From: CALJFL01 sp047633055
GTDB taxonomy: Bacteria; Pseudomonadota; Gammaproteobacteria; Pseudomonadales; Halieaceae
Assembly: GCA_047633055.1 (NCBI GenBank)
Contig: JBLIEI010000005.1
Location: 21,729 to 85,728, forward strand
Length of the DNA stretch: 64,000 nucleotides
Reading direction: 5' to 3'
Shown here: positions 17,680 to 26,548 of the stretch, in pieces
Layout: every line of letters begins with the position of its first letter
How positions within the stretch are numbered: the first letter of the stretch is position 1
Made by a program: the position numbers and the translations under genes
The notes under the pieces: model-generated
Told to the model about the DNA's origin: nothing
What the model saw: the letters and a program-made list of their open reading frames with translations, nothing else
Databases searched by the model: none

Positions 17680-18024
17680 ATGGCTGATCCTGGCTGGCAA
17701 GTATTCGATCTGACTGAACTTAAGGGCAAGTTCAAGGGCAAACCCGTTGAGTATCTGGAGTTTCTTAACGTTCCTGCCCTCAACTGCGGCCTCTACTCAC
17801 TCGCCGCGGGCAGCAAGGATATGCAGGCCCCGCACGATGAAGACGAGGTATATCTTGTACTCACTGGCAAGGCCAGGATGGAACTGGGTGATGAAAAGCG
17901 GGAAGTCGGCCCCGGCTCGTTACTTTATATCAGCGCAAGTACAGAGCACTCTTTCTTTGAAATTGAAGAAGACATGACATTGATGGTGTTTTTTGCCACT
18001 GCCAAAATAGATCTGCCGGGCTGA
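17680..18024 (+). CDS. Small cupin-domain protein
   Basis: A 114-residue single cupin with both conserved motifs: APHDEDEVYLVLTGKARMEL (motif 1, with D/E-E in place of the second His) and STEHSFFEIEED (motif 2). The first motif keeps H and E and the second keeps H, enough to bind one metal ion. A double-stranded beta-helix fold is expected; catalytic or sensor role is unknown. GAGGGAAGAAA precedes the ATG. It is downstream of ppdK with 90 bases between, which contain a small inverted repeat (TATCGC TTA GCGATA, near 17607). Confidence 0.82.
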   Translation: MADPGWQVFDLTELKGKFKGKPVEYLEFLNVPALNCGLYSLAAGSKDMQAPHDEDEVYLVLTGKARMELGDEKREVGPGSLLYISASTEHSFFEIEEDMTLMVFFATAKIDLPG

Positions 18025-18028
18025 TAGC

Positions 18029-19267
18029 CTAGGCAAATATCAAGACTGTGCCGGTCCACAGCACGGCAGCAATTGCCGCAGCAAAGCTGGCGGGAACGAT
18101 TTGTTTTTTCACATGATCCATCAGGTCGCAACCGGTCGTCATTGCACTCAGAATTGTGGTATCCGATATCGGAGAACACTGATCGACGTAAACACTGCCA
18201 TTGAGCACAGCGGCAAAGCACACTGACATGTACAGCTCGGGATTGGATATTTCAGGAGTTTGAGCTACGACCCAGGCCAGCGGTAACGCGAGCGGAAACG
18301 CTATAGCATAAGCGCCCCAGCTAGTTCCCGTAGAAAATGCAGTCACCATCGTCAGCACCTGAAGGGCCACCGGCAAACACCCGAATGGAACGCTCTGCCC
18401 CATTAGTTCGACCATGTACATTCCTGCGCCGGTCTCATTACTCACGGCACCCACTGTTATTGCCAACATCAATATCACTGAAGCGAGCACTACACCTTTC
18501 AGGCCATCGCCAAAACCTTCAATCACATTGGCCAGACTCATGCCTTTAAATGAAGCAATGAACACTGAAATCATCAGAGCAGAAGCAAATGCCCAATTGA
18601 CCTGTGGCACGCAGCCAAAGATAAAGGTGACCACAGCGACACCGATCAACACCGCCAGTGGCACAATGAACTCCAGCACATTCGGTGTATAACCGGCTGG
18701 CACTCGCGTCATATGCAGTTCCTTGGCGCTCAGTGGCGAAGCCCCCGGTGCGTCTAACTCACCGGTCTCATGGGCACGAGCACGTGCTTTGCGAAGACCA
18801 GACCCTGAAAACCCGAGGAAATCGAGGCTCAATAACAGCGTCCCCAAAACCGCCAGAATGCCATAAAAACTGAACGGCACGCTGGAGAAAAAGAGCTGAT
18901 ACGTTCGGCCTCAGTACTTAGAAATGTCACGCCCAAACTCCAGGCGACCAGCTTGGCCGAACGGGGTCCGCGTACGAAGTGCCTGGTCATAAACTGAGCA
19001 AAAGCCTGTGCAGCGCCGGTGCGCGACCAGATACCCATCAATCCGCCCAGCAACCACAGATATAACATCAGCACTCTCGGTTGCCAGATTGGGCAATAGA
19101 CTATCGTTGGTTATATTAAATCGGCCTAGCATAAAACCGCCCACCACAATGCCGCCAAACAATGCACTCAGGGGCTCCTTAGTCAGTAGACAGAGGGTCA
19201 CCGCGACGAGTGCCGGCAGCAGTGACCACACGCCGAAATGGAGTTTTGCAGATACCAGCGAATGCAC
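18029..19267 (-). pseudogene. NhaC-like Na+/H+ antiporter, frameshifted and internally deleted
   Basis: Three successive frames spell one NhaC-family antiporter. From 19267: HFGVWSLLPALVAVTLCLLT to LPNLATESA. A shift near 19075 leads to LYLWLLGGLMGIWSRTGAAQ and RGPRSAKLVAWSLGVTF. After another shift near 18890 the last frame runs from FFSSVPFSFYGILAVLGTLL through EFIVPLAVLIGVAVVTFI to YVDQCSPISDTTILSAMT. Between LGVTF and LSTEAERI a conserved block of several tens of residues seems to be missing; intact homologues, as I recall them, have a second G-V-x-F just before the T-E-A sequence. The product cannot be an active transporter. The 19273-19710 frame just upstream may be its N-terminus. Confidence 0.75.
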
Positions 19268-19272
19268 CTCTG

Positions 19273-19710
19273 CTATTTCCCGTCCTGCTCAGCGTATTCG
19301 ACAGCCCACTGCTGTCGCATTGCCGGACTGTCTTGCAGCTGATCAAGGACTTCCTGACGCAACACCGAATCCGCATAGGCCACAACTCCGGTAACCGGCA
19401 CTTCATCACCACTTGATATATAACTGAGCTGTCCCTGATCATTGGTGAAGACCTGAAAGGACGTACGATGTTCGCGCCACTGAGGCTCCATCGTGTTATG
19501 CACGTACAATCCCGCCAGCAAACTAAACAGAATTACCCAAAATGCGGGCTTGAGCAGCGGTCGCAAATACGGCGTTCTTGCCAGAACTAGATCGGGGTGC
19601 TCAGCGGAACTGATTGCAGTGTCTTCTATCACGGATATCGTTTCAGTTTGATCGTTTTTATGATCCACGTTATCGACCTGTATCAACACGTTTGATTGCG
19701 CGGCGAACAA
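19273..19710 (-). CDS. Single-helix protein, probably N-terminal part of the broken antiporter
   Basis: A 145-residue frame with one membrane helix (LKPAFWVILFSLLAGLYVH) followed by a probable periplasmic segment (FTNDQGQLSYISSGDEVPVT). It ends YAEQDGK and stop, 5 bases before the next ATG. Removing a single base at the G/A run near 19280 would read straight on into the antiporter frame (DGEIAEVHSLVSAK). Its own start is unclear. Either it is a separate small operon gene or, more likely, the N-terminal part of the same antiporter pseudogene. Confidence 0.5.
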   Translation of the reverse strand: MFAAQSNVLIQVDNVDHKNDQTETISVIEDTAISSAEHPDLVLARTPYLRPLLKPAFWVILFSLLAGLYVHNTMEPQWREHRTSFQVFTNDQGQLSYISSGDEVPVTGVVAYADSVLRQEVLDQLQDSPAMRQQWAVEYAEQDGK

Positions 19711-19991
19711 TCTACATAGTGCAACAAGGTCTCGAGTAACTCAAAGTATCTTTTCCCAGTGTTGAATTACAGCATCGCTAACCAATGTCTATACTTATAT
19801 GGTAGAACTAAGACGTAGTGCTCGACAAAAGTCTTGACCCTAGGCAATCCGCGGGAGCGCAGGACGCACGCTACACCCAGGCGGCGATGACCGTCGAATG
19901 GTCTATTGGCGCTAGAAAGAAGTAGGGTTAAAGGCTGGTTATAAAAAACGGCGCACCTAAACTTCGACAACTAAAAAACAAGGAGAGCAGC

Positions 19992-21548
19992 ATGGATCAT
20001 CTAAGCGGATTAGATGCAGGTTTCTTACATTTGGAAACGCCAGAAACACCGTTGCATGTAGGCGCCCTGGCGATGTACGAGTTGCCTCCACAATATAAAG
20101 GAGACTTTGTTGCCGACGTGTGCAAACACATTCAAAGCCGTCTCCATCTAGCACCGATTTTTCAGCGCAAGCTGGTCAATATGCCCTTTGATCTTGCCAA
20201 TCCAGTGTGGGTGATGGACGACCATTTGGACATCGAACACCATATTCGTCATGTGATCGTGCCGCCGCCGGCCTCCAGGGCACAGGTGGACCGTCTGGTG
20301 TCGCGGATTCATTCCAGCCTGCTTGATCGATCCCGTCCTTTATGGGAGATGTATGTGCTCGATGGTCTGCCCACGCCATCCGATGCCCCTAGGGGAACCC
20401 GCTATGTTGGGCTGTACAGCAAGTTTCATCACGCCGGCCTTGATGGTATGGGCGGTCAGGTATTGATGGCGGCGATCATGGATACGACGCCAGAACCGCG
20501 CATGGTGCCACCTCCCAAGATCCGGCTTTCGAGCTCGGGAGAGTATTTTGGGATCGCCGAACTTGCAGGCTCCGGGGTGAAACACAATTTACTTCAGACC
20601 GTGAAATTGATTAAAACATTACCCGGACTGGTCGTGACGGCACGTCGAAGCATGCGACCCGCCAAAGTTGCCGGAGAGGTCAATACGGCAGCCGAAAAGA
20701 CACGCTGGTTTGCCCCGCGAACGCCATTCAATGTGGCGATCACCAATCAGCGAAGCTATGCCCGCTTCTCGATCCCGATTAGCGAGGTCAAGGAAATTAC
20801 GGCGATCAATAAGGTGAGCCTGAACGACGTGGTGATGGGGCTTTCGTCAGAGGGAATGATGCGTTACCTGGCTGACATGGATTGCCACCCGACCAGCACA
20901 TTGCTGGCTGCCGTCCCAGTCAGTACGCGTCCGAAGGGCAATACCGAGATGACCAATCAGGTATCGATGGCGCGTATGAGTCTCGCCAGCACCATCAAAG
21001 ACCCGATTGAACGGCTGCATGCGATACACGCGTCAAGCGGAAGTGTAAAAGCGCTAATGAATGAGATGAAAACCCAGCTGCCTACCGATTTCCCATCGAT
21101 CGGCGCGCCGTGGATGCTTAGCGCATTGGCCAATATACTTGCCCGCTCGCGCTTGGCGAATTCCATGCCAGCGTTTGCTAACGTCGTTATCTCGAATGTA
21201 CCCGGCCCGAATATGTCCTTGTATTTTGCCGGCGCAAAACAAATCAGTACCTTCCCGGTCTCGATTCCGTATCACGGAATGGCACTAAACATCACTTTGC
21301 AGGGCTACAACGGCTGGCTCGATTTCGGCGTGATTGGTTGCCGCCGCGCGATGCCGGATATCGTTAATTTGGCAGGGTACATGCAGGCCGCACATGTGGA
21401 GCTGTTGCGACGCAGCCGCGAACTGGTGGCGCCAACACCCGCCAAAGCGCCTGCCACAAAATCGGTGAAATCGGCAAAGCCGAAGGCCAGAGCACCTAAG
21501 CCAGCTGACACGAAAAAGACGGTAAAGGGGAAACCGACGGCAAAATAG
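19992..21548 (+). CDS. Wax ester synthase / diacylglycerol acyltransferase (WS/DGAT)
   Basis: A 518-residue enzyme that joins acyl-CoA to a fatty alcohol or diacylglycerol, producing storage wax or triacylglycerol. Diagnostic features: MDHLSGLDAGFLHLETPETP start, the active-site HHxxxDG motif as FHHAGLDGMGG near residue 140, and ISNVPGPNMSLYFAGAK in the C-terminal half. The final 50 residues are a Lys/Ala/Pro-rich tail (AKAPATKSVKSAKPKARAPK) not needed in the family, which could bind membrane or nucleic acid. AAGGAG lies 6 bases before ATG. It stands alone, 280 bases after the previous gene. Confidence 0.95.
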   Translation: MDHLSGLDAGFLHLETPETPLHVGALAMYELPPQYKGDFVADVCKHIQSRLHLAPIFQRKLVNMPFDLANPVWVMDDHLDIEHHIRHVIVPPPASRAQVDRLVSRIHSSLLDRSRPLWEMYVLDGLPTPSDAPRGTRYVGLYSKFHHAGLDGMGGQVLMAAIMDTTPEPRMVPPPKIRLSSSGEYFGIAELAGSGVKHNLLQTVKLIKTLPGLVVTARRSMRPAKVAGEVNTAAEKTRWFAPRTPFNVAITNQRSYARFSIPISEVKEITAINKVSLNDVVMGLSSEGMMRYLADMDCHPTSTLLAAVPVSTRPKGNTEMTNQVSMARMSLASTIKDPIERLHAIHASSGSVKALMNEMKTQLPTDFPSIGAPWMLSALANILARSRLANSMPAFANVVISNVPGPNMSLYFAGAKQISTFPVSIPYHGMALNITLQGYNGWLDFGVIGCRRAMPDIVNLAGYMQAAHVELLRRSRELVAPTPAKAPATKSVKSAKPKARAPKPADTKKTVKGKPTAK

Positions 21549-21590
21549 ATATTTGGGCAGTGCATTTAATCGGACATCTGACTACGGGGT

Positions 21591-22265
21591 CTAATCTGTC
21601 GTCAGTGCACTCATTTTTTCAAACGTCTCTTTGACATCTTTTACCCAAGTGTCCAAGATTGATTTGATGTCCTCAATTTTTACCCGCTGATTAGAACCAG
21701 AGATTTCCTGTCCTTTTCCCTGTTTGACGCTGCCCCCGATAAACTCACCGGTCAAACTATCGGTGAGTTTGATTTCCATAAAGATCTCAACATTCTGGTG
21801 GCGTTGCCCAGCAGCAGCCCTGCCAAGTGCGACTACAGCACCGATCGGGATAATTTCTCTCAAAGCGATGTCACCGGTGGTTGTCTTTAGGGCAGTAATT
21901 CGGGGTGTCAGCGTAAAAGTGCCTTGCTGAGGCGACTCTACGACCTCGAAAGATTGAGCGATCGCATCAATAAACTCCTCGTCAATATAGGCTTTCGTCT
22001 GCCCTAATAGTGCCGAGGTAATCTGCGCTGATACCACCTCTTCTGGATAAAAGGCAACAGATTCGATTATCACTTTTTGATAAGCGCCAGACCTTAAGTT
22101 GTCACTCGCATATCGAAATGACTTAAGGCCATCGTTGGTCTTAACTTTTTCGAATTTTGAATAATCGCCAATAAACCAAACTCCAGATTGATTGAACTCA
22201 CCTGTCTGGTTTGACGAGCACGCGCAAATGACTAACGCTAAGACGCACACTAGAGTATTTCTCAT
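21591..22265 (-). CDS. DUF3313-type lipoprotein
   Basis: A 224-residue lipoprotein from ATG 22265 (MRNTLVCVLALVICACSSNQ, lipobox V-I-C-A-C), with GGAAG about 10 bases upstream; the frame is open further 5' but the signal peptide fixes the start. The mature region (VWFIGDYSKFEKVKTNDGLK, VIIESVAFYPEEVV, FTLTPRITALKTTTG) matches the DUF3313 pattern. These proteins sit in the outer membrane facing the periplasm with unknown function. It is alone on its strand, tail to tail with the WS/DGAT gene. Confidence 0.8.
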   Translation of the reverse strand: MRNTLVCVLALVICACSSNQTGEFNQSGVWFIGDYSKFEKVKTNDGLKSFRYASDNLRSGAYQKVIIESVAFYPEEVVSAQITSALLGQTKAYIDEEFIDAIAQSFEVVESPQQGTFTLTPRITALKTTTGDIALREIIPIGAVVALGRAAAGQRHQNVEIFMEIKLTDSLTGEFIGGSVKQGKGQEISGSNQRVKIEDIKSILDTWVKDVKETFEKMSALTTD

Positions 22266-22406
22266 GTTTCTATCTTCCATTCTATTAATTATTCTTAGCC
22301 CGCTGTGCTGCTCGAGTACAGTCGAAACCAACCTAAATTAACCGTATTGACACTGCCAAGAGTACTCCAAGTCTCAGTTAAAAAGTTCAATCCATAATAG
22401 ATTCGA

Positions 22407-23567
22407 TTACAAAATTACACCCCAGTATTTGAATATGAGCGTTCCCAAAAAAGTGCCCAGCGCATACCCGAGCACCCCTACTAATATCCCTGGGGTGACC
22501 AAATTACGCCAGCCTTTGGTTGCGGCCAAAGCCGGAGCGGTGGTCGCACCCAAAATAGCAGCATTGGAGGCGATGATGAGTTCCGGCAAACTGAGGCCCA
22601 GCAGTGAACCCAAGCCAAAAGTAATCAAACAGTGCACGGTCAGCAGTATCAGCACCAGCACAATTAGAAGCGGGGCGACCTGAATCATTGCGGGCACGTT
22701 GGCACCGGCAGCGATTGCGGCGAAAAACACGAAGGACAGAGAAACACCCAATTCAAAACTTCCTGCCAATTTAGCGGCCAGACCCGGGATCGAGGTTGCC
22801 AGTGTTAGCGTTAATGCCGTAATAATCACATAGCGCCAGCCGGATAAGTCAAAGGTAGCTACCAGCGCGTCACCGGCAGCAACAATAATCAACGCTGCAC
22901 TCAGAGCGAAGGTGATCGTAGTAGCCGTAATGGGGGCACTGGAATCTTCCGATACTTGTAACTCTTGGTCGTGGTCAACGAAGCGCCGACTGAGCCACCG
23001 CCAACCCGGCATCAGCGCCAACAAGCCTAAATACAACGCGCTGAACAAGTTATCTGCTGCGGTAGCGGCGGAAAAAAAAGATGAATCCTCCTGTAAACCG
23101 GTAATTTCGCCCAGCGCTGCATAATTGACCGAACCTCCGATGTAAGTCGAGGCAAACAATCCGGCTATGGCAGGTTCTCGCTGGCTGTCCAGGAGCGGAG
23201 CTGCTGCACCCAAGCTACTCAGATCGAGAACAAGGGCTGCAATGGTTACACCCGTTACGGAGCCGGCGCTGGCTAGAAGAAATGCACCCGTCATCCGGCC
23301 TGCCTCGGTGAAAATTTTGCGGAGATCAGCCTGAAACAAAAACAGCGGGATGAGTACCGGTACAAAATAGGTGAAAACAAAACCGTAGGCCGGTGCATCG
23401 TGGGGAATAATCCCAAGGTTAGCCGCCAATATAGCCAGTAATATAGCGATCACAGCACCCGTGATTTGTCCGCCGATGCGCGTCCTTTCCAACAGGAAGC
23501 CACAGGCGGCGATGGCGAATAACGCGGCCAGGGCAGCCAGATGATTATCAGCGGGAATGATTGACAT
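22407..23567 (-). CDS. DUF819 family membrane protein
   Basis: A 386-residue, very hydrophobic protein with about ten to eleven transmembrane helices. FVFTYFVPVLIPLFLFQADL, the following FTEAGRMTGAFLLASAGS and the late SLPELIIASNAAILGATTAP segment match the DUF819 family, which is related to secondary transporters of the BASS/CPA superfamily. A transport role is likely but the substrate is unknown. The gene starts at ATG 23567, divergent from the DUF2007 gene. Confidence 0.85.
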   Translation of the reverse strand: MSIIPADNHLAALAALFAIAACGFLLERTRIGGQITGAVIAILLAILAANLGIIPHDAPAYGFVFTYFVPVLIPLFLFQADLRKIFTEAGRMTGAFLLASAGSVTGVTIAALVLDLSSLGAAAPLLDSQREPAIAGLFASTYIGGSVNYAALGEITGLQEDSSFFSAATAADNLFSALYLGLLALMPGWRWLSRRFVDHDQELQVSEDSSAPITATTITFALSAALIIVAAGDALVATFDLSGWRYVIITALTLTLATSIPGLAAKLAGSFELGVSLSFVFFAAIAAGANVPAMIQVAPLLIVLVLILLTVHCLITFGLGSLLGLSLPELIIASNAAILGATTAPALAATKGWRNLVTPGILVGVLGYALGTFLGTLIFKYWGVIL

Positions 23568-23672
23568 AAACTGCAGACGCCCTACTCTGTTGCGATGCCG
23601 CTACTCTAACATGGGCTGGACTCGCTCTGATTGGTGATGGCACAACTCCGCCCTAAGGAACTACTGGCCTCT

Positions 23673-23984
23673 GTGAGACTTGTTTACACCCACCCGAACA
23701 GCATTGTGGTCGCCCAAGCCCGCAATACACTGCAAATGGCCGAAATCGAGTGCACCTTGAGAAATGAATACGCCGCTGGCGCGCTCGGTGAGCTCGCCCC
23801 CATAGACACCTGGCCCGAACTGTGGGTCGTCAGAGATAGAGATTTTGACCGGGCCACCAGCGCTCTCAATCGATCTCGAGAAGAACTACAGGAGGACGAC
23901 TGGCCATGCGATGCTTGCGGTCATGAGAGCCCTGCCAGCTTTGAGTTTTGCTGGCACTGCGCTAAAGAACGAAAAGTTACTTAA
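23673..23984 (+). CDS. DUF2007 protein with C-terminal zinc ribbon
   Basis: A protein of about 103 residues with a DUF2007 domain (VRLVYTHPNSIVVAQARNTL, then LRNEYAAGALGELAPIDTWP and ELWVVRDRDFDRA) followed by a four-cysteine zinc ribbon (CDACGHESPASFEFCWHC). DUF2007 is a PII-like ferredoxin-fold domain of unknown role. I favour the GTG at 23673 because homologues begin M-x-L-V-Y-T-H; the ATG at 23637 would add 12 residues and cannot be excluded. Neither start has a strong ribosome site. Confidence 0.82.
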   Translation: MRLVYTHPNSIVVAQARNTLQMAEIECTLRNEYAAGALGELAPIDTWPELWVVRDRDFDRATSALNRSREELQEDDWPCDACGHESPASFEFCWHCAKERKVT

Positions 23985-24039
23985 TCTGGCCTCATAAACC
24001 TGTTATTTTGTCGCGTTCTTTACTTGCAGGAGCACAGCT

Positions 24040-25218
24040 ATGACCAGCAGTTTTTTTCCTCCAAAGCGCACCCTCATGGGGCCAGGCCCCTCAGACGTCT
24101 CACCCCGAGTATTGGGCGCCCTCTCACGGCCGACGATTGGCCATTTGGATCCGCTCTTTGTACAGCTCATGGACGAGATAAAGGAGCTTCTGCAGTACGC
24201 ATTTCAAACCAGCAACGAACTCACACTCCCCGTCTCTGCACCAGGGTCTGCCGGCATGGAGGCCTGCTTCGTCAACCTTATTTCGCCTGGTGATACCGTG
24301 ATAGTTTGCCAAAATGGCGTCTTCGGTGGACGGATGAAAGAAAACGTTGAGCGCTGTGGTGCTACCGCCGTGATGGTTCAAGATTCCTGGGGAGCACCGG
24401 TCGACCCGCAGAAGGTCATTGCTGCGTTCGAAGCCAACCCCGACGCCTCCACCTTATCCTTTGTCCACGCGGAAACTTCAACCGGCGCTTTTAGCGATGT
24501 TAAAACTCTGTGCGCAATCGCCAGCGAGTACAGCGCACTGTCCATTGTTGATACAGTGACCTCCCTCGCCGGTATCGCACTTAAAGTTGATGAATGGGGC
24601 GCGGACGCCGTTTACTCTGGCACCCAGAAATGCCTCTCGTGTGTACCGGGCTTATCCCCGGTAACATTTAGCCCGAGAGCGGTTGAACGGATTCAGAACC
24701 GCAGCACCAAAGTGCAAAGCTGGTTTTTGGATATGCAACTGATTATGGGATATTGGGGCGGCAGCACTAAGCGGGCCTATCACCACACTGCCCCGGTCAA
24801 CGCTATGTATGCACTGCATGAATCTCTGGTGATGCTGCAAGATGAAGGCCTTGAAGCTGCCCACGCCAGACACCGGCGCAATCATCTGGCGCTGGTCGCG
24901 GGGCTTGAGGCTATGGGGTTGGCAATGGCCGTTGAAACAGCATACCGGCTGCCACAGCTGAACTCGGTGCTAATTCCTGAGGGTATCGACGACGCCGCAG
25001 CCAGGGCGAGCTTGCTGAATGAATACAACCTTGAAATTGGCGCTGGCCTAGGTGCCCTTGCCGGAAAAACGTGGCGGATCGGTCTGATGGGGACTGCCAG
25101 CAGCGAAAGCAATGTTCGTCTATGCTTGACCGCGCTAGAATCTGTGTTGAATCGTCAGGGCGCAAACATCGCTACAGGCGCCGGCCTAGCCGCCGCCGAA
25201 CAATTGTTCGGTCGTTGA
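24040..25218 (+). CDS. Class V aminotransferase (alanine-glyoxylate/serine type)
   Basis: A 392-residue PLP enzyme of the alanine-glyoxylate / serine-glyoxylate family. The start (LMGPGPSDVSPRVLGALSRP, IGHLDPLF) is diagnostic. The PLP lysine is in YSGTQKCLSCVPGLSP, the aspartate before it in LSIVDTVTSLAG, and the C-terminal W-R-I-G-L-M-G block is present. It would move an amino group from alanine or serine to glyoxylate. AGGAG is 7 bases before the ATG. Its 3' end overlaps the convergent DUF457 gene by 33 bases. Confidence 0.93.
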   Translation: MTSSFFPPKRTLMGPGPSDVSPRVLGALSRPTIGHLDPLFVQLMDEIKELLQYAFQTSNELTLPVSAPGSAGMEACFVNLISPGDTVIVCQNGVFGGRMKENVERCGATAVMVQDSWGAPVDPQKVIAAFEANPDASTLSFVHAETSTGAFSDVKTLCAIASEYSALSIVDTVTSLAGIALKVDEWGADAVYSGTQKCLSCVPGLSPVTFSPRAVERIQNRSTKVQSWFLDMQLIMGYWGGSTKRAYHHTAPVNAMYALHESLVMLQDEGLEAAHARHRRNHLALVAGLEAMGLAMAVETAYRLPQLNSVLIPEGIDDAAARASLLNEYNLEIGAGLGALAGKTWRIGLMGTASSESNVRLCLTALESVLNRQGANIATGAGLAAAEQLFGR

Positions 25219-26223
25219 ACCGCCCTCCCCTTTGATCATTTGCCATAGAACCGTCACAGCCTCGTCGCGAGCATCGCGGTGGGCTTGGTATCTGGCGTGT
25301 TCGGTAGGGGAAGCCTCAGGTCGCAATTCAATACTCCAAAGCGCCTTGACCTCGTTCGGCAGCATAGAATAACGGATATCGATAACACGATAGGAGTTTT
25401 GAGGATCCCGCGCGACATAACCGTTACTGAACCAACGAAAGCGTTCAATGTCTCTGGCCTGCTGTGAGTCCATGTCCAGCCAAGGTAAATCTCTTGCAAT
25501 ATCTAACTTCTCAACCGAATCGCCAGCGTAAATAGTCGACGAAAGACCAGCGCGTACCGCATCAACATAATAGCGATCACTGGTTTCGTAGATGACTTTC
25601 CAAATCAGAATATTGGCGAAGCTCGGCTTGGCCTCCAGCCTGATAGAAACATGGCCACGGGACAGCGCTAGCTCCTCACCTACAGCCATCGCCCGATTGC
25701 GATTCATCAGGCCCAGAGAAAGATATACGAGCACCCAGACCAGGGCGAGACGCGCCAGCAGCGGACTTTTTCTTATCGTTGCGAACAGTATTAGGGTCAG
25801 CACTGGTACCGTAATCAGCGGATCGATTACGGACACTGTATTCCACGCTATACGAACGTCACTGAATGGCCAAAACAGCATAGTCCCGTAGGTCGTGCAG
25901 GAATCAAGAACAGCGTGCGTGGCGTAACCCAGAGTGCAAAAAAGCAGACTGAATTTAAAGCTTAGTTGGCTTCTTTTGCTGATCAGGCCATGCAGCACCA
26001 AAGCGCAAATTAACCCGCCGAATGGAATAAAGACAAGTGCATGAGTAAACTGACGATGGAATTCGAGAAACAACAGGGAATCTTCGCTGGATCGAATAAA
26101 AACATCAAGATCCGGAGCCATACCCGCTAAAAAGCCCAGTATGCCCGCACTGACAATTTTGTCCCTGGAAGTAACCGCCTGAGGTAAAGACGCGCCCAGC
26201 ACTCCCTGGGTCAAAGGATCCAT
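25186..26223 (-). CDS. Membrane-bound metal-dependent hydrolase (DUF457/YdjM type)
   Basis: A 345-residue protein from ATG 26223. The N-terminal half has the family signature MDPLTQGVLGASL, then AGMAPDLDVF, FHRQFTHALVFIPFGG and ATHAVLDSCTTYGT, giving His and Asp residues for metal binding set in four or five membrane helices; the C-terminal third is soluble and periplasmic or cytoplasmic. E. coli YdjM is the best known relative. Substrate is unknown. The frame is open to 26268, but MDPLTQG is the conserved start. It overlaps the aminotransferase gene tail to tail. Confidence 0.85.
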   Translation of the reverse strand: MDPLTQGVLGASLPQAVTSRDKIVSAGILGFLAGMAPDLDVFIRSSEDSLLFLEFHRQFTHALVFIPFGGLICALVLHGLISKRSQLSFKFSLLFCTLGYATHAVLDSCTTYGTMLFWPFSDVRIAWNTVSVIDPLITVPVLTLILFATIRKSPLLARLALVWVLVYLSLGLMNRNRAMAVGEELALSRGHVSIRLEAKPSFANILIWKVIYETSDRYYVDAVRAGLSSTIYAGDSVEKLDIARDLPWLDMDSQQARDIERFRWFSNGYVARDPQNSYRVIDIRYSMLPNEVKALWSIELRPEASPTEHARYQAHRDARDEAVTVLWQMIKGEGGSTTEQLFGGG

Positions 26224-26378
26224 CAGCCTACGCAGCGCAATGTATTTACATCTTTGTCGCACCCGCACAATGCGGGATTGAGGTCAGTTGTCCTATCTAG
26301 TTCTCTATCGCCATTCCAACCCACTAACGGCACCGCAAGAGGGCCATAGTCAATGACTTCTAACGTTGTAGTCTCTGG

Positions 26379-26436
26379 CATTGCCAATTTCTTCCAAGAC
26401 ATAATAAGCGCTGTATAAAGTACATAATTGGCAATG
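26379..26436. repeat. Perfect 11-bp inverted repeat, 36-bp spacer
   Basis: CATTGCCAATT (26379-26389) and its exact complement AATTGGCAATG (26426-26436) lie in the 325-base divergent region between the DUF457 and OmpA-type genes. The spacing equals about four and a half helical turns, fitting a pair of operator half-sites or DNA looping; a long-loop hairpin is also possible. No other gene is in this region. Confidence 0.45.
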
Positions 26437-26487
26437 TTTTCGCCACTATCAACTTGATACTATTTTACAATGGACGAATGAAACTCT

Positions 26488-26504
26488 GGGCAGCATGACT
26501 GCCC
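26488..26504 (+). other. Hairpin in the leader of the OmpA-type gene
   Basis: GGGCAG-CATGA-CTGCCC is a 6-bp perfect stem followed by seven A. In the plus direction there is no U run, so it is not a terminator; it could stabilise the leader of the abundant lipoprotein mRNA. Confidence 0.35.
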
Positions 26505-26548
26505 AAAAAAATAGTCATAACGTTAATCGGACAACCCAGGAGTAACCT

